64,000 nt of DNA from Saccharothrix algeriensis. Its GTDB lineage: Bacteria > Actinomycetota > Actinomycetes > Mycobacteriales > Pseudonocardiaceae. A program made the translations under genes and the position numbers. The DNA is taken from assembly GCF_016907655.1 (NCBI RefSeq), contig NZ_JAFBCL010000001.1, positions 992,001 through 1,056,000 of the forward strand, given 5' to 3'. The notes beneath the pieces were generated by a model that was not told the origin of the DNA, did not search any database, and worked only from the letters and a program-made list of their open reading frames with translations. Positions 8,439 to 19,743 of this stretch are shown piece after piece; positions within the stretch are counted from its first letter, which is position 1; each line of letters starts with the position of its first letter.

Positions 8439-9289
8439 CCCAGGGGCTCCACCCGCACGTCGGCCAGGTCGAGGGCGTCGACGACGCGCGCCGCGCCGAG
8501 CCAGCCGGTGCGCAGCACCGCGGTCGTCCCCCGCTGCCGGGCGTAGGCGGCCAGCGCCAGCAGGCCCTGGTGGTCGATGAAGGTCAGCTCGGGCGCGTGC
8601 AGGACGATCTCCCCGCCCTCCGGGCGCAGGTCGACGTGCGCCAGCAGCGCCTTGAACCGGTCCTGCCCGTTGAGGTCGAGCTCGCCGGCCAGCCGGGCGC
8701 TGACGCCGGGCTCGGCCGTGGCGTGCAGCCGGAACGGCCCCGGCCGGTTGGTGCGGGGGTGCACGCCGGCGAGCCACGCCACGGCGTCCTCCCCCAGGAC
8801 CGAGGTGTCGTAGGCGCACAGCGCGGAGAACGGGTGCCCGGCCGCGTAGCGGTCCACCAGGTGCTCGTAGCGCAGGAAGGCGGCCAGCTGCTCCGGCGTG
8901 CGCACCAGCGGCGTGGCCTGGGCGGCGACCCGCAGGCCGGTGTAGCCGTCGGCGAGGGCCCGCTCGGTGGCCGCGGCGTAGGCGTCGACCTGGGCGGGTG
9001 GGTCCACGACGCCGCCGCCGCCGTAGGTGTCGTCGATCGAGCAGACCTCGGCCGCGCCGGTGGCCAGCGCCGCCGCCGCCCCCTCCACCCCGCTCAGCGC
9101 GGCGGCCAGGGACTCCGGGCTGCCGGGGCCGACCAGCAGGACTCGTCGGCCCAGCGCGAGCCCTTCGTCCAGGAACTCCGCCGCGCCGCGCTGGAATTCG
9201 GCGTGCCCGTCGTAGGACCAGCACACGTGGGCGTGCCCGGTGGCGTCCGCTCCGTGCCCGTCGAGCCGGTGATCACCGCTGTGCGGCAT
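8435..9289 (-). CDS. MEDS-STAS anti-anti-sigma-like protein
   Basis: 284 aa from ATG 9289. Residues about 20-180 are a MEDS domain (HAHVCWSYDGHAEF, SALCAYDTSVLGED, VHPRTNRP); residues about 190-280 are a STAS domain with GGEIVLHAPELTFIDHQGLLALAAYA. In classical anti-sigma antagonists a Ser or Thr in the D(S/T)SG loop is phosphorylated. Here the loop reads FIDHQGL without a Ser/Thr, so phospho-control may be absent or act elsewhere. First gene of a two-gene operon with the MEDS-HATPase gene. Matching MEDS domains on both partners suggest that they sense the same signal. Confidence 0.88.
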   Translation of the reverse strand: MPHSGDHRLDGHGADATGHAHVCWSYDGHAEFQRGAAEFLDEGLALGRRVLLVGPGSPESLAAALSGVEGAAAALATGAAEVCSIDDTYGGGGVVDPPAQVDAYAAATERALADGYTGLRVAAQATPLVRTPEQLAAFLRYEHLVDRYAAGHPFSALCAYDTSVLGEDAVAWLAGVHPRTNRPGPFRLHATAEPGVSARLAGELDLNGQDRFKALLAHVDLRPEGGEIVLHAPELTFIDHQGLLALAAYARQRGTTAVLRTGWLGAARVVDALDLADVRVEPLG

Positions 9290-9912
9290 GGCGCTCGGTC
9301 GACCCTTCCGTGGGAACCCGCGTGGGATTCGGCGCGGCGGGCGCCTTCCCGCGACCGCGGCCGGTCCTGGTGCCGGCCCGTCCGGTGCCGCCGTGGTGGC
9401 GCTCCGGCCCCCACCGGAGCCCGCTCGCCACCGGCCGGCTGCTCGACCTGCGGCGTCATCGCTCCGACGGGGTCCTGTGGCCCCCGCGACGACTGGTCAC
9501 GATACAGCCCCGTCCACCGGGTTCGGTGTCCAACACCGCGGATCGGGCACGCCACCGGCGGGCGCCGGAGCGGCCCACGACCGGGGGACCGGAGTGGTGG
9601 TCCGCGAGCCCGCGGCGACCGGTGCGGACCGGCCCGCGCCCCTCGCGCTCCGAACAACGCCGAAAACCCGATGCGGCGGCCGGGTCCGCTGTCGGGTGCA
9701 GTCGAAAGGGGCCCCCGGGGCAATTGTTCCCGGAGCGGTACCACACGCCTTCCCGGTCACCCGATTCGCGGACCGGTCACCCGTTGTCCACTCGGTCACC
9801 GCAGGTGACAACCCCTTCACACGTCCGCGCGGCGCGGTGGCCGAAGTGGTTGAACCCGGTTTTCCGGCCGGCGGGGAGCGATCCGCCCAGTACGCTGCCC
9901 CGGGGAGTGGAA
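9290..9912 (+). other. Intergenic stretch without a recognisable gene
   Basis: About 620 bp upstream of the divergent MEDS operon and of the small ORF at 9913. It presumably contains the promoters for both directions. Frames through it encode only Pro/Arg-rich sequence. AT-richer spots occur at about 9725-9735 and 9785-9875, the latter with TTGAAC at 9850 and TACGCT at 9890, which are too far apart for one standard promoter. Confidence 0.5.
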
Positions 9913-10032
9913 ATGGCCCGAAAACATTTCCGATTTTCCCACCGCCGCCTCGTGGCGGCCCACCCGGCCAGACCGCCGCCGCTTCGGCGCGGCTTCTTCC
10001 GCAGCACGCCCGACGGAGGGGTCCCACCGTGA
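9913..10032 (+). CDS. Small basic ORF coupled to the truncated MFS gene
   Basis: 39 codons from ATG 9913, preceded by CGGGGAG. The product begins MARKHFRFSHRRLVAAHPAR and is rich in Arg, His and Pro. Its TGA overlaps the GTG of the next gene (GTGA at 10029-10032), the same coupling used by genuine operons in this window. No homology that I recognise. It may be a leader peptide for translational coupling or a chance ORF. Confidence 0.35.
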   Translation: MARKHFRFSHRRLVAAHPARPPPLRRGFFRSTPDGGVPP

Positions 10033-10769
10033 CCGACACCCGGCGACCGGCGCCCGAACTCCCGGCGGTCCGGTGGAGCGCGCCGGCCGGGCCGGCGCTG
10101 CTCGCCCTGTTCGCCCTGCTCCACACCACCGCGCAGTACCTCCTGCAGGTCAAGGGGTGGCACCCGGCGGCGGCCGGCCTGGGCGTCCTGCCGTTCGCCC
10201 TGGGCCTGCACGCGGTGGCCGGCCGGAACGCGGCCATGGCGCGCGTGCTGGGCGAACGGCCGCTGATCACGGCGGGTGCGCTGCTGCTGGCCTGCGCGCT
10301 GCTGCTGATGTCCACCGCGCGGGCGCACACCCCTTATGCCCTCTACTGCCTGTGCCTGGCGCTGGCGGGCGTCGGCGCCGGGATGTGCGCGCCCCCGCTG
10401 GCCGCCATCGCCGGCGCCCCGCCCCCCGGTCCGGAACCGGGCCCGACCCCGGCGCGCACCGGCCCGGCCCGCACCGGGTTCCCGCGCCACCTCGGCCCCG
10501 TGCTCGGCCTCCTCGTGCCGGGAGCGGTCCTGGCCGCGGCGCCCGCCTCCCCGCCGCCGTCCGCGCGCGCCGCGCTGGGCGGCCCCGCCGCGTCCGCGCC
10601 CGACGCGGCGGGGCCACCCGTTATGTCCATTGTGGATAGTCAGGTCGCCGCGGCGGCCGTCACCGACGGGATGCGCGTCGCCTTCACGGCCGGCGCGGCG
10701 GTGCTGATCGCGTTCAGCCTGCTCCACGCCCTGCTCCACCGGGGCGATCCGGGTCCCTCCCGGCCGTGA
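10029..10769 (+). CDS. Half-size MFS protein, likely a degenerate DHA2-type transporter
   Basis: 246 aa from GTG 10029. The sequence corresponds to only the C-terminal half of a 14-TM drug:H+ antiporter: LLHTTAQYLLQVKGWHPAAAGLGVLPFALG, then PLITAGALLLACALLL, YCLCLALAGVGAGMCAPPL, and a last helix VAFTAGAAVLIAFSLLHALL. The N-terminal TM1-7 and the DHA2 motif C region are absent, and the middle is replaced by a Pro/Gly/Ala-rich loop. It is either a relic or a repurposed small membrane protein. The codons around 10621-10640 (GTT, ATT, GAT, AGT) are unlike the surrounding gene and coincide with a TCCATTGTGGA dyad. Confidence 0.55.
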   Translation: MTDTRRPAPELPAVRWSAPAGPALLALFALLHTTAQYLLQVKGWHPAAAGLGVLPFALGLHAVAGRNAAMARVLGERPLITAGALLLACALLLMSTARAHTPYALYCLCLALAGVGAGMCAPPLAAIAGAPPPGPEPGPTPARTGPARTGFPRHLGPVLGLLVPGAVLAAAPASPPPSARAALGGPAASAPDAAGPPVMSIVDSQVAAAAVTDGMRVAFTAGAAVLIAFSLLHALLHRGDPGPSRP

Positions 10770-10887
10770 CCCTCCACTGTGGAATGCGTCACCCCCGCTC
10801 GCGACGCCGCACCGCACGGGGTCGCTGGACGGCGCACCGGAACGGATCGCCGGTGTTCCGGGCCGGTTTCCGGGGAACCCGGCACCC

Positions 10888-11856
10888 ATGGCGCACGCAC
10901 CCGACGCACCGACGCAACTGCCGAAGCGGTCCTGGTGGGCCGTCCTGAAGCGGACGGTCAAGGAGTTCAACGACGACAACCTCACCGACTGGGCCGCCGC
11001 GCTGACCTACTACGCGGTGCTGTCGCTGTTCCCCGGGCTGCTGCTGCTCACCTCGCTGCTGGGGCTGCTCGGACCGGACGCCACGCAGTCGATCAAGGAC
11101 AGCCTGGACGTGCTCGGGCCCGGCGAGGCCAAGGACCTGATCGTCGGCGGGATCGACAACCTCCAGAAGTCCAGCGGCGTCGCCGGGCCGCTGGCGATCG
11201 TCGGCCTGGTCACCGCGCTGTGGTCGGCCTCCGGGTACGTGGGCGCGTTCATGCGCGCCGCGAACTCCATCTACGACGTCGAGGAGGGCCGCCCGTTCTG
11301 GAAGGTGATCCCGCTGCGGCTCGCGCTGACCGTCGGCGTCGTGGTGCTGCTGGCGCTGACCGCGCTGGGCGTCACGCTGACCGGCGGCGTGGCCCGGTGG
11401 CTGGGCGACCTGCTCGGCCTGGGCGAGACGTTCGTCTCGGTGTGGGACATCGCCAAGTGGCCGGTGCTGTTCCTGCTGGCCAGCCTGGCGATCGGCCTGC
11501 TGTTCTGGGCCTCGCCGAACGTGCGGCAGCCCAGCTGGCTGTGGATCACGCCGGGCGGCGTGCTGGCCGTGCTGGCCTGGGTGGTGGCGTCCACGGGTTT
11601 CGCGCTGTACGTCGCCAACGCCGGTTCCTACAACAAGACCTACGGCTCGCTGGCCGGCGTGATCGTCTTCCTGGTGTGGCTGTGGATCTCCAACCTCGCC
11701 CTGCTGCTCGGCGCCGAGCTGGACGCCGAGCTGGAGCGCGGCCGGCGCATGGCGGCGGGCGAGTCCGACGGCGCGGACCCGGTCGCCCCGCCGCGCGACA
11801 CGCAGGCAATGGACGAGCCGGACGACGGGCGGCAGCGCCCGGCCGGCGGCCTGTGA
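10888..11856 (+). CDS. YihY/BrkB family inner membrane protein
   Basis: 322 aa from ATG 10888. The block FNDDNLTDWAAALTYYAVLSLFPGLLLL marks the family, followed by ALWSASGYVGAFMRAANSIYDVEEGRPFWK and YNKTYGSLAGVIVFLVWLWISNLALLLGAELDAELER. About six membrane helices. Once annotated as ribonuclease BN, these proteins are now regarded as membrane proteins of unsettled function. The hydrophilic C-terminus after residue 290 is a variable tail. Confidence 0.92.
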   Translation: MAHAPDAPTQLPKRSWWAVLKRTVKEFNDDNLTDWAAALTYYAVLSLFPGLLLLTSLLGLLGPDATQSIKDSLDVLGPGEAKDLIVGGIDNLQKSSGVAGPLAIVGLVTALWSASGYVGAFMRAANSIYDVEEGRPFWKVIPLRLALTVGVVVLLALTALGVTLTGGVARWLGDLLGLGETFVSVWDIAKWPVLFLLASLAIGLLFWASPNVRQPSWLWITPGGVLAVLAWVVASTGFALYVANAGSYNKTYGSLAGVIVFLVWLWISNLALLLGAELDAELERGRRMAAGESDGADPVAPPRDTQAMDEPDDGRQRPAGGL

Positions 11857-12112
11857 GGGGTTCCCCGCGCCGCCGCGCCGGACCGGTCGCCGCCCGGTAA
11901 TCCTCCGGCGGAATGCGTTCATTGTTGCTCACAATTGACTGCACCACTCCTTAGCCCTCTCGCAGTAACCGCGATTGCTCTGCCCCGAATTGCCGACCCA
12001 AGGCCCTTGACGGCCGTTCCGCGCGTCCCCGATGATCGAGCGGCTCACCGGTTTGTGGTCCGCCTTATTCGTCGACCACGCCGAAAATCGCGGCTTCTCC
12101 GGGGGAGGTCCC

Positions 12113-12406
12113 GTGCGCGTCGTCCACCTGCTCGTCGCCGCGCTGGTCGGGCTCGCCCTCGTCACGGGTGCGCACGCCACCGAGTCGAGCACCCGCTGCG
12201 AAGCCGACCGGGCACACCTGGCCTCGACGGCTCCCGCCACCGTGTTCACCCACCCTGACCTGGGGTTCGCGGAAGAGGCCAAGCCCTGCGAACCCGCCGT
12301 CGCGCACCTGTGGACCACCGTCCGCACGGCGGTCGCCGCCCCGGTGGCGCCGACCGCCGCCCGCGTCGACACCCGGGTCGCCCGCGGGCCGCCGGGCGTT
12401 CGCTGA
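12113..12406 (+). CDS. Small exported hypothetical protein
   Basis: 97 aa from GTG 12113, chosen because GGGGGAGGTCCC precedes it and the product then begins with a signal peptide (MRVVHLLVAALVGLALVTGAHA, cleavage after AHA). The mature part has two cysteines and the phrase PCEPAVAHLWTTVRTAV, with an Arg/Pro tail. An in-frame ATG at 12032 would put a long non-signal leader in front. It ends 74 bp before the SulP gene and may belong to the same transcription unit. Function unknown. Confidence 0.55.
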   Translation: MRVVHLLVAALVGLALVTGAHATESSTRCEADRAHLASTAPATVFTHPDLGFAEEAKPCEPAVAHLWTTVRTAVAAPVAPTAARVDTRVARGPPGVR

Positions 12407-12480
12407 ATCACCCCAGCCGCACCGCCGTCGCCGAAAACCGACCGCGGTGGCCCTGTCGCGCCCATAAAAAGGACAATTCG

Positions 12481-14099
<1,619 letters not shown>

Positions 14100-14103
<4 letters not shown>

Positions 14104-16790
14104 ACCTCACCGAGCTGGTGGAGCGCGCCGCGCGGCTGCTGCCCGAGCAGGGACCGCTGCAGGCTTTCGTGCACCACAACACGTTGCACGCGTTCGAGCA
14201 CCTGCCCTTCACCGACGCGGTGGCGCGGGCGGCCGAGGTGTTCGGCGCCGAGCCCTACCAGAGCGAGGCCGCGTTCCACGGCTTCCTGCGCGCGGGCCGG
14301 ATCACCTCAGACGACCTGGACGCGGTGGTGGCGGCCGAGGTCGCCGACGACGGCGTGCCGGTCGTGCCCGGCGGCCCGACGCCGCGCCGCTTCCACGCCA
14401 CCCGGCTGCGCCACCACGTCGAGGTGCCGCGCGGGCCGGCGCTGGGGTGGCTGCTCGCCGAGACCGACGCCGTGGACACCGCCGACCCGCGGTGGGACCT
14501 GCTGCGGGCGAGCGCCGCGCCACCGGCCGCCGCGCCACCGCCCCGGCGCCCGCGCGACCGCCTCCTCGCCGCGACCGGGGTCGACGCCGACCACCTGGCG
14601 CACCCGCTGCTGATCCGCTTCACGGCGGCGTTCCTGGACCAGGGCGTCGCGTACTGGCCGATGCCGGAGCGCGAGCACGGCCTGCTGGCGGCGTTCCGCG
14701 CCCTCTACGGCCGGGCGGGCGGCCCGCCGGACCCGTTCCTGCGCGGGCTCCCGGCGTGCCTGCGCGCGCAGCGGGGGTGGGCGGCCGAGCGCACCGCCCG
14801 GTGGGCGCTGGCCGAGCTCGGCGTGCCCGAGGAGGACCACGCCGAGGTGGTCACGGCGACGCTGTTGTCGTTGCGCGGCTGGGCGGGCATGGTGCGCCAG
14901 TTCGAGGTGCGCCCCGACCGCGCGCCGGTCGAGCCGCGGCCCGCGCGACTGGTCGACTACCTGGCGGTGCAGCTCACGCTGGACCTGTTCGCCGCCCGGC
15001 ACGTCGCGGCGACCGCGGACCCGGCGCCCGTCGCGCCGCCGGCGGCGCGGCTGGAACTGGTCTACGAGGCGTTCGTGCTGGCGCGGCTGATGGACGTGCC
15101 GCTGGCCGACCGGGAGCGGGCGGCGGCGTGGCTGGCGGTCGTGGACGGCTGCGACGCGGTGGAGCGCCGCCGGCTGCTGCACCTGGCCTACGAGCGCCGG
15201 CACCGGATCGGCGTGCTGGACGGGCTCGCCGCCCACCAGGGCAGGTCGGCGCCGGTCGGCGCGCCGGCGTTCCAGGCGGTGTTCTGCCTGGACGAGCGCG
15301 AGGAGTCGGTGCGCAGGCACCTGGAGGAGTGCTGCCCGTCGGCCGAGACGTTCGGCTTCGCGGGGTTCTTCGGCGTCGCGATGAACTACCGGGGCGTCGA
15401 GGACGTCCGCCCGCGCCCGCTGTGCCCGGTGGTCGTCACACCCCGGCACGCCGTGGTCGAGCGGCCGGTGCGCCCCGGGCGGGAACCCCGCCGCCTGCGC
15501 GCCCGGTGGGCGCGCTCGGTCGCGGTGGGCAGTCGCACGCTGGCGCGCGGCGGGGTCGCCAGCATCGCGCTCGGGGTCTTCGGCCTGGCGTCGCTGGTGG
15601 GCCGGTGCCTGTTCCCGCTCGTCGCGCACCGCCTGTCGCAGCGGCACAGCACGGCCGCGCCGACCCGGCTGGACCTGGGGTTCACCACCGCCGAGCAGGT
15701 CGACGTCGTCGCCGGGGTGCTGCGCACCACCGGGCTGAGCCGCGCGCTCGCGCCGCTGGTGCTGGTGGTCGGGCACGGGTCGTCCAGCCTGAACAACCCG
15801 CACGAGTCCGCGCACGACTGCGGCGCGACCGGCGGCGGGCGCGGCGGGCCGAACGCGCGGGCGTTCGCGGCGATGGCCAACGACCCGGCCGTCCGAAGTG
15901 GACTGGCCGAGCGCGGGATCGCGATCCCGAGCACCACCTGGTTCGTCGGCGGCTACCACGACACGTGCGACGACACGGTGGTCTACTACGACCGGGACCT
16001 GGTGCCGGACGGGCACCGGGAACCGCTGCGGCGGGCCGAGGAGGCCCTGGCCGAGGCGTGCGCCCGGGCCGCGCACGAGCGGTGCCGCCGGTTCGAGTCG
16101 GCCCCGCCCGACCTCGCCCACGCCGACGCGCTCGCGCACGCCGGGACCCACGCCGTCGACCTGGGCCAGCCCCGGCCCGAGTACGGGCACGCCACCAACG
16201 CGGTGTGCGTGGTCGGCCGCCGGTCCCGCACCCGCGGGCTCTTCCTGGACCGCCGGGCGTTCCTGGTCTCCTACGAACCGGCCGCCGACACCGGCGACGA
16301 GCTGCTGGCCGCGCTGCTGGCGGCGGTCGGCCCGGTGTGCGCGGGCATCAACCTGGAGTACTACTTCAGCTTCGTCGACCCGGTGGGCTACGGCTGCGGG
16401 ACCAAGCTGCCGCACAACATCACCGGCCTGATCGGCGTGATGGACGGCCACTCCTCCGACCTGCGCACCGGGCTGCCGTGGCAGATGGTGGAGATCCACG
16501 AGCCGGTGCGCCTGCTGCTGGTGGTCGAGGCCGCGCCGCGGCGGCTCGCCGCCCTCGTGGCGGCGAACCCGGCGCTGGACCGGCTGGTCTCCGGCGGCTG
16601 GATCCAGCTCGTGGCCTGGGAGGCCGACGCCCTGCACGTGTTCCGGGACGGCGCCTTCCAGCCGCACCGGCCGGAGCGCACCGCGTTCCCGGTGGTGGCG
16701 CGGTCGGCCGACGTCTACGCCGGGCGGCGCGACCACCTCGACTGCGCGCACGTGCTGGCCGGCGCCGACGTGCCGGTGCCGGTCCCGTGA
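14100..16790 (+). CDS. dabA: DabA (DUF2309), inorganic-carbon accumulation subunit
   Basis: 896 aa from GTG 14100, coupled to SulP. The beta-carbonic-anhydrase-like zinc site of DabA is recognisable: Cys396 and Asp398 in FCLDEREES, His559 in VVGHGSSSLNNP and Cys574 in ESAHDCGATGG. The 15-residue spacing of the last two matches the characterised Halothiobacillus protein. It begins EQGPLQAFVHHNTLHAFEHLPF, the family N-terminus. DabA pairs with a complex-I-like membrane subunit (DabB) and uses the cation gradient to drive one-way hydration of CO2 to bicarbonate in the cytoplasm. The two downstream genes encode such subunits. Confidence 0.9.
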
Positions 16791-17998
16791 GCGGGGTGCT
16801 GGCCGCGGCGGCGGCGGTCCCGTTCGCCGCGGTCCCGGTGCTGGGCGCGCTGTCCTGGCTGGGCCGGCCGCCGGCGGAGCGGGCGGTGGCGGCGGTGGTG
16901 GTGCTGTCGGCCGCCGCGTCGGCCGGGCTGGTGGTCGCGGCGGCGTGGTCCGGTCCGGCGCGGGCCGACCTCGGGCCCTGGTTCGCCGGGTTCCCGCTGG
17001 TCCTGGTGGCCGACGGGTGGTCGGCGCCGGTCGGGGCGGTGGCGGGGCTGCTGGGCGCGCTGATCGGCGCGTTCTCCCGGCGCTACCTGCACCGCGACCC
17101 CGGTTACCTGCGGTTCTACCTGCTGCTGGCGCTGTTCGTCGCGGGCGTGCAGCTCGTGGTGCTGGCGGGCGCGCTGGACCTGCTGGTGGTCGGCTGGGAG
17201 CTGACCGGGCTGGCGTCCGCGCTGCTGATCGCCTTCTTCCACCGCAGGCGGGGGCCGGTCGCGCACGGGCTGCGGGCGTTCGTCACCTACCGGGTGTGCG
17301 ACGTCGGGCTCGTCGGCGCGGTCGTGGTCGCGCACCACGGCGGCCCGCCGCTCGCGATCGGGTTGCTGCTGCTGTGGGGTTCGATGGGCAAGGCCGCGCA
17401 GTTCCCGCTCGGCGGGTGGCTGCCGCGGGCGATGGAGGGGCCGACGCCGTCCAGCGCGATCTGCTACGGCGCGATCTCGGTCAGCCTCGGCCCGTACCTG
17501 CTGCTGCGCACCGGACCGGTGTGGTCGCAGGCCCCGGCGGTGCCCGTGCTGATCGCGGTCGTCGGCGGGCTGACCGCGCTGCACGCCACGCTGGTCGGGC
17601 GCGCGCAGACCGACGTCAAGACGTCCCTGGCCTACGCCTCGGCCACCCAGGTCGGCCTGGTGTTCGTGGAGATCGGCCTCGGGTGGCACGCGCTGGCGCT
17701 GGCGCACCTGCTCGGGCACGCCGCCCTGCGCAGCGCCCAGGTCCTGCGCTCCCCCAGCCTGCTGCACGACCACCACCACCTGGAGCAGGCGCTGGGCGGG
17801 CCGGTGCCGCGCACCGGGGCGTTCTGGGAGCGGGTGGTGCCCCGGCCGGCGCGGCTGTGGCTGTACCGGTTCGCCCTGGAGCGCGGCTACCTGGACGCGG
17901 TGGTGGTGGACCGGGTCGCCGGCGGCTTCGCGCGGCTGGTCCGGCGGTTCGCCGCCGCCGACGAGCGCTGGGTGCGGCGGTTGGCGGCGACCCGGTGA
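16787..17998 (+). CDS. dabB: DabB/NuoL-like proton-conducting membrane subunit
   Basis: 403 aa from GTG 16787, overlapping the dabA stop (GTGA). Hydrophobic throughout. It has the antiporter-like subunit signature GSMGKAAQFPLGGWLPRAMEGPTPSSA with the channel Lys retained, an early WELTGLASALLIAFF block (Glu of the proton path), and TDVKTSLAYASATQVGL. It ends with a hydrophilic tail including HDHHHLEQALGGP. It is the likely partner of DabA, coupling proton flow to CO2 hydration. At 403 aa it is shorter than many DabB/NuoL proteins. Confidence 0.85.
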   Translation: MSGVLAAAAAVPFAAVPVLGALSWLGRPPAERAVAAVVVLSAAASAGLVVAAAWSGPARADLGPWFAGFPLVLVADGWSAPVGAVAGLLGALIGAFSRRYLHRDPGYLRFYLLLALFVAGVQLVVLAGALDLLVVGWELTGLASALLIAFFHRRRGPVAHGLRAFVTYRVCDVGLVGAVVVAHHGGPPLAIGLLLLWGSMGKAAQFPLGGWLPRAMEGPTPSSAICYGAISVSLGPYLLLRTGPVWSQAPAVPVLIAVVGGLTALHATLVGRAQTDVKTSLAYASATQVGLVFVEIGLGWHALALAHLLGHAALRSAQVLRSPSLLHDHHHLEQALGGPVPRTGAFWERVVPRPARLWLYRFALERGYLDAVVVDRVAGGFARLVRRFAAADERWVRRLAATR

Positions 17999-19101
17999 TC
18001 GCCTCGCTCGCGGTCGTCGTGGTGTGGCTGGCCACGGCGGTGGTGGCCGGGGCGGAGGCCGACGCCCGCGCGGCGCGGCGCAAGGCGGTGCTCGGGGCCG
18101 CGGTGGCGTTGCCGGTGTCGTTGGCGGCGTTCCCCGACGGCCTGCTGCTCACGGCGTTCTGCCTGGCCGGGGTGCTGGTGGCGGCGCTGAGCCCGGTGGC
18201 GGCGCACCCGCCGCGCGTGCTGGCCAGGGCGCTGGTGCTGGTGGGGCTGGCGTGCGCGTTCACGGCCGTGCGCTCCGAAGCCGTCGACGCGGTGCTGTGG
18301 GCGTTGACGGCGGTCGTGGCGTGGACGGGCGCGCGGGACCGGCGGCTGTTCGCGGTGTACCACGTGCCGAGCGTGCTGCTGGTGGTCGTCGGGGCGGTGC
18401 TGCCCTCCCCCGCGGGGGAGGTGCTGGTGCTGCTCGGCGTCGCGGTGCGCGCGGCGGTGGTGCCGCTGCACAGCTGGTTCCCCCGGTTCGTGGCGCGCAC
18501 GCCGATGGCCGTGGTGGCGGCGTTCCTGCTGCCGGTGGGCCTGGTGGTGCCCGACACTCCGGCCGCGGCGGTGGTGGGCGCCCTGGCGGCCCTGGTCGGC
18601 GCCGTGTTCGCGGTGGTGCAGGCGGACGGGGCGCGGGCGCTGGCGTTCCTGCTGGCCGGCGTGAACGGGCTGGCGCTGGTGGGCGGCGCGCAGCCGGCGG
18701 CGGCGGTGGCGGCCACCGGGCTGGCGATGACCGTGGCGGCGCTGGTCGCCCGCCGGGGCCCGCTGTCGCCGACCGCGCCGGCGGGCGACCTGGCGCGGAC
18801 GCCCCGGCTCGCCACGGCCTACCTCGGCTTCGGCCTGGCGCTGGCGGGCTTCCCGCTGCTGCCCGGGTTCGCCGACGTGCACCGCCTGCTGGAGCACCCG
18901 GCGGCGTTCGTGGTGTCGGCGGTCGTGGTGGCCGTGGCGGTCAACGGGATGACGGTGCTGCGCGGTTTCCTGGGCCTGTTCGCGGGCCACCCCGGCGAGA
19001 CCGGGGAGCGCGACCTGACGCCGTTGGAGCACCGCGCCGTGGCCCTGGCCCTGGCGCTGCTGGTGATCGGCGGTGTGGCGCCGGGGTTGCTGGCGCGGTG
19101 A
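17995..19101 (+). CDS. Second complex-I-like (NuoM/N-type) membrane subunit
   Basis: 368 aa from GTG 17995, overlapping the previous stop (GTGA). About ten hydrophobic helices. The block VRAAVVPLHSWFPRFVARTPMAVVAAFLLPVGL aligns with the GKxxxVPxHxWLPDAxxxAPT signature of NuoM/MrpD, but with Arg in place of the channel Lys. Many DabAB systems that I know of have one membrane subunit, so this is an additional or split antiporter-like module. It could be structural, could complete a divided DabB, or could conduct a different ion. Confidence 0.75.
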   Translation: MIASLAVVVVWLATAVVAGAEADARAARRKAVLGAAVALPVSLAAFPDGLLLTAFCLAGVLVAALSPVAAHPPRVLARALVLVGLACAFTAVRSEAVDAVLWALTAVVAWTGARDRRLFAVYHVPSVLLVVVGAVLPSPAGEVLVLLGVAVRAAVVPLHSWFPRFVARTPMAVVAAFLLPVGLVVPDTPAAAVVGALAALVGAVFAVVQADGARALAFLLAGVNGLALVGGAQPAAAVAATGLAMTVAALVARRGPLSPTAPAGDLARTPRLATAYLGFGLALAGFPLLPGFADVHRLLEHPAAFVVSAVVVAVAVNGMTVLRGFLGLFAGHPGETGERDLTPLEHRAVALALALLVIGGVAPGLLAR

Positions 19102-19198
19102 GGCGCCCCGGCGGCCGTTCACACCGGGGTTCACCCGATCCGGGGGTTTACGAGTCATGATCGTTCCGCTGGTCGCCGGGGCTCCTACAGTGGTGATC

Positions 19199-19585
19199 GT
19201 GACCAGCGTGCCGGCGGGGAACCCCCAGGTGTGGCTGCCCACCTATGACCGGGGTCTGGTGCGGGCGGACCTGCTCATGCGAGTGGGCGCGGCACTGCTG
19301 CTCACCCCCGACCCGCCCCAGCCCTACGGGATCGTCGTCCAGCTGCACGGCGACGCGGACGGGCAGCGCGGCCGGGCGCACGAGTATGTGATCGCCCACG
19401 CCGACACGCTGGAGCGCGCCCAGCTGGTGCTGCTGGAGATCCTCGCCGAGGTCGACCGGGCGCTGGCGACCGGCCAGTCCGGCGTGATCGAGTTCGACGC
19501 CAACAGCCACCCCGTCCTGGTCAACCTGCAACACCCGGTGGAGGCGCCGGAGCAGCGGACACCCGCCGATCACGTGATCGAATGA
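19199..19585 (+). CDS. Hypothetical protein
   Basis: 128 aa if started at GTG 19199, which lies seven bases after a TACAGT -10-like box as for a leaderless mRNA. An ATG at 19157 would add 14 residues. The protein reads VWLPTYDRGLVRADLLMRVGAALLL, then YGIVVQLHGDADGQRGRAHEYVIAHADTLERAQLVLLEILAEVDRAL. Soluble, mixed alpha/beta, no family that I recognise. It stands alone between the Dab operon and the STAS gene. Confidence 0.6.
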   Translation: MTSVPAGNPQVWLPTYDRGLVRADLLMRVGAALLLTPDPPQPYGIVVQLHGDADGQRGRAHEYVIAHADTLERAQLVLLEILAEVDRALATGQSGVIEFDANSHPVLVNLQHPVEAPEQRTPADHVIE

Positions 19586-19621
19586 CCTGATCGACTACTA
19601 TTCGTCAGCCTTCTTCACTGA

Positions 19622-19650
19622 TTGTCCACTGCGCCATCCGGGCGTATGGT
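19622..19650 (+). promoter_or_regulatory. Candidate housekeeping-type promoter for the STAS gene
   Basis: TTGTCC (19622-19627), a 17-bp spacer and TATGGT (19645-19650), about 94 bp before the GTG of the STAS gene, within an AT-richer intergenic patch. Read by eye only. Confidence 0.4.
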
Positions 19651-19743
19651 GAGGGCGCAGCACCGCGGCCGGATGTCCCGGGGGCCGCGCGGCCGTTCGA
19701 GCAGCCGGCCTCGTCCGGCGGCCCGCAGGCGGGAGGCGTTCTC

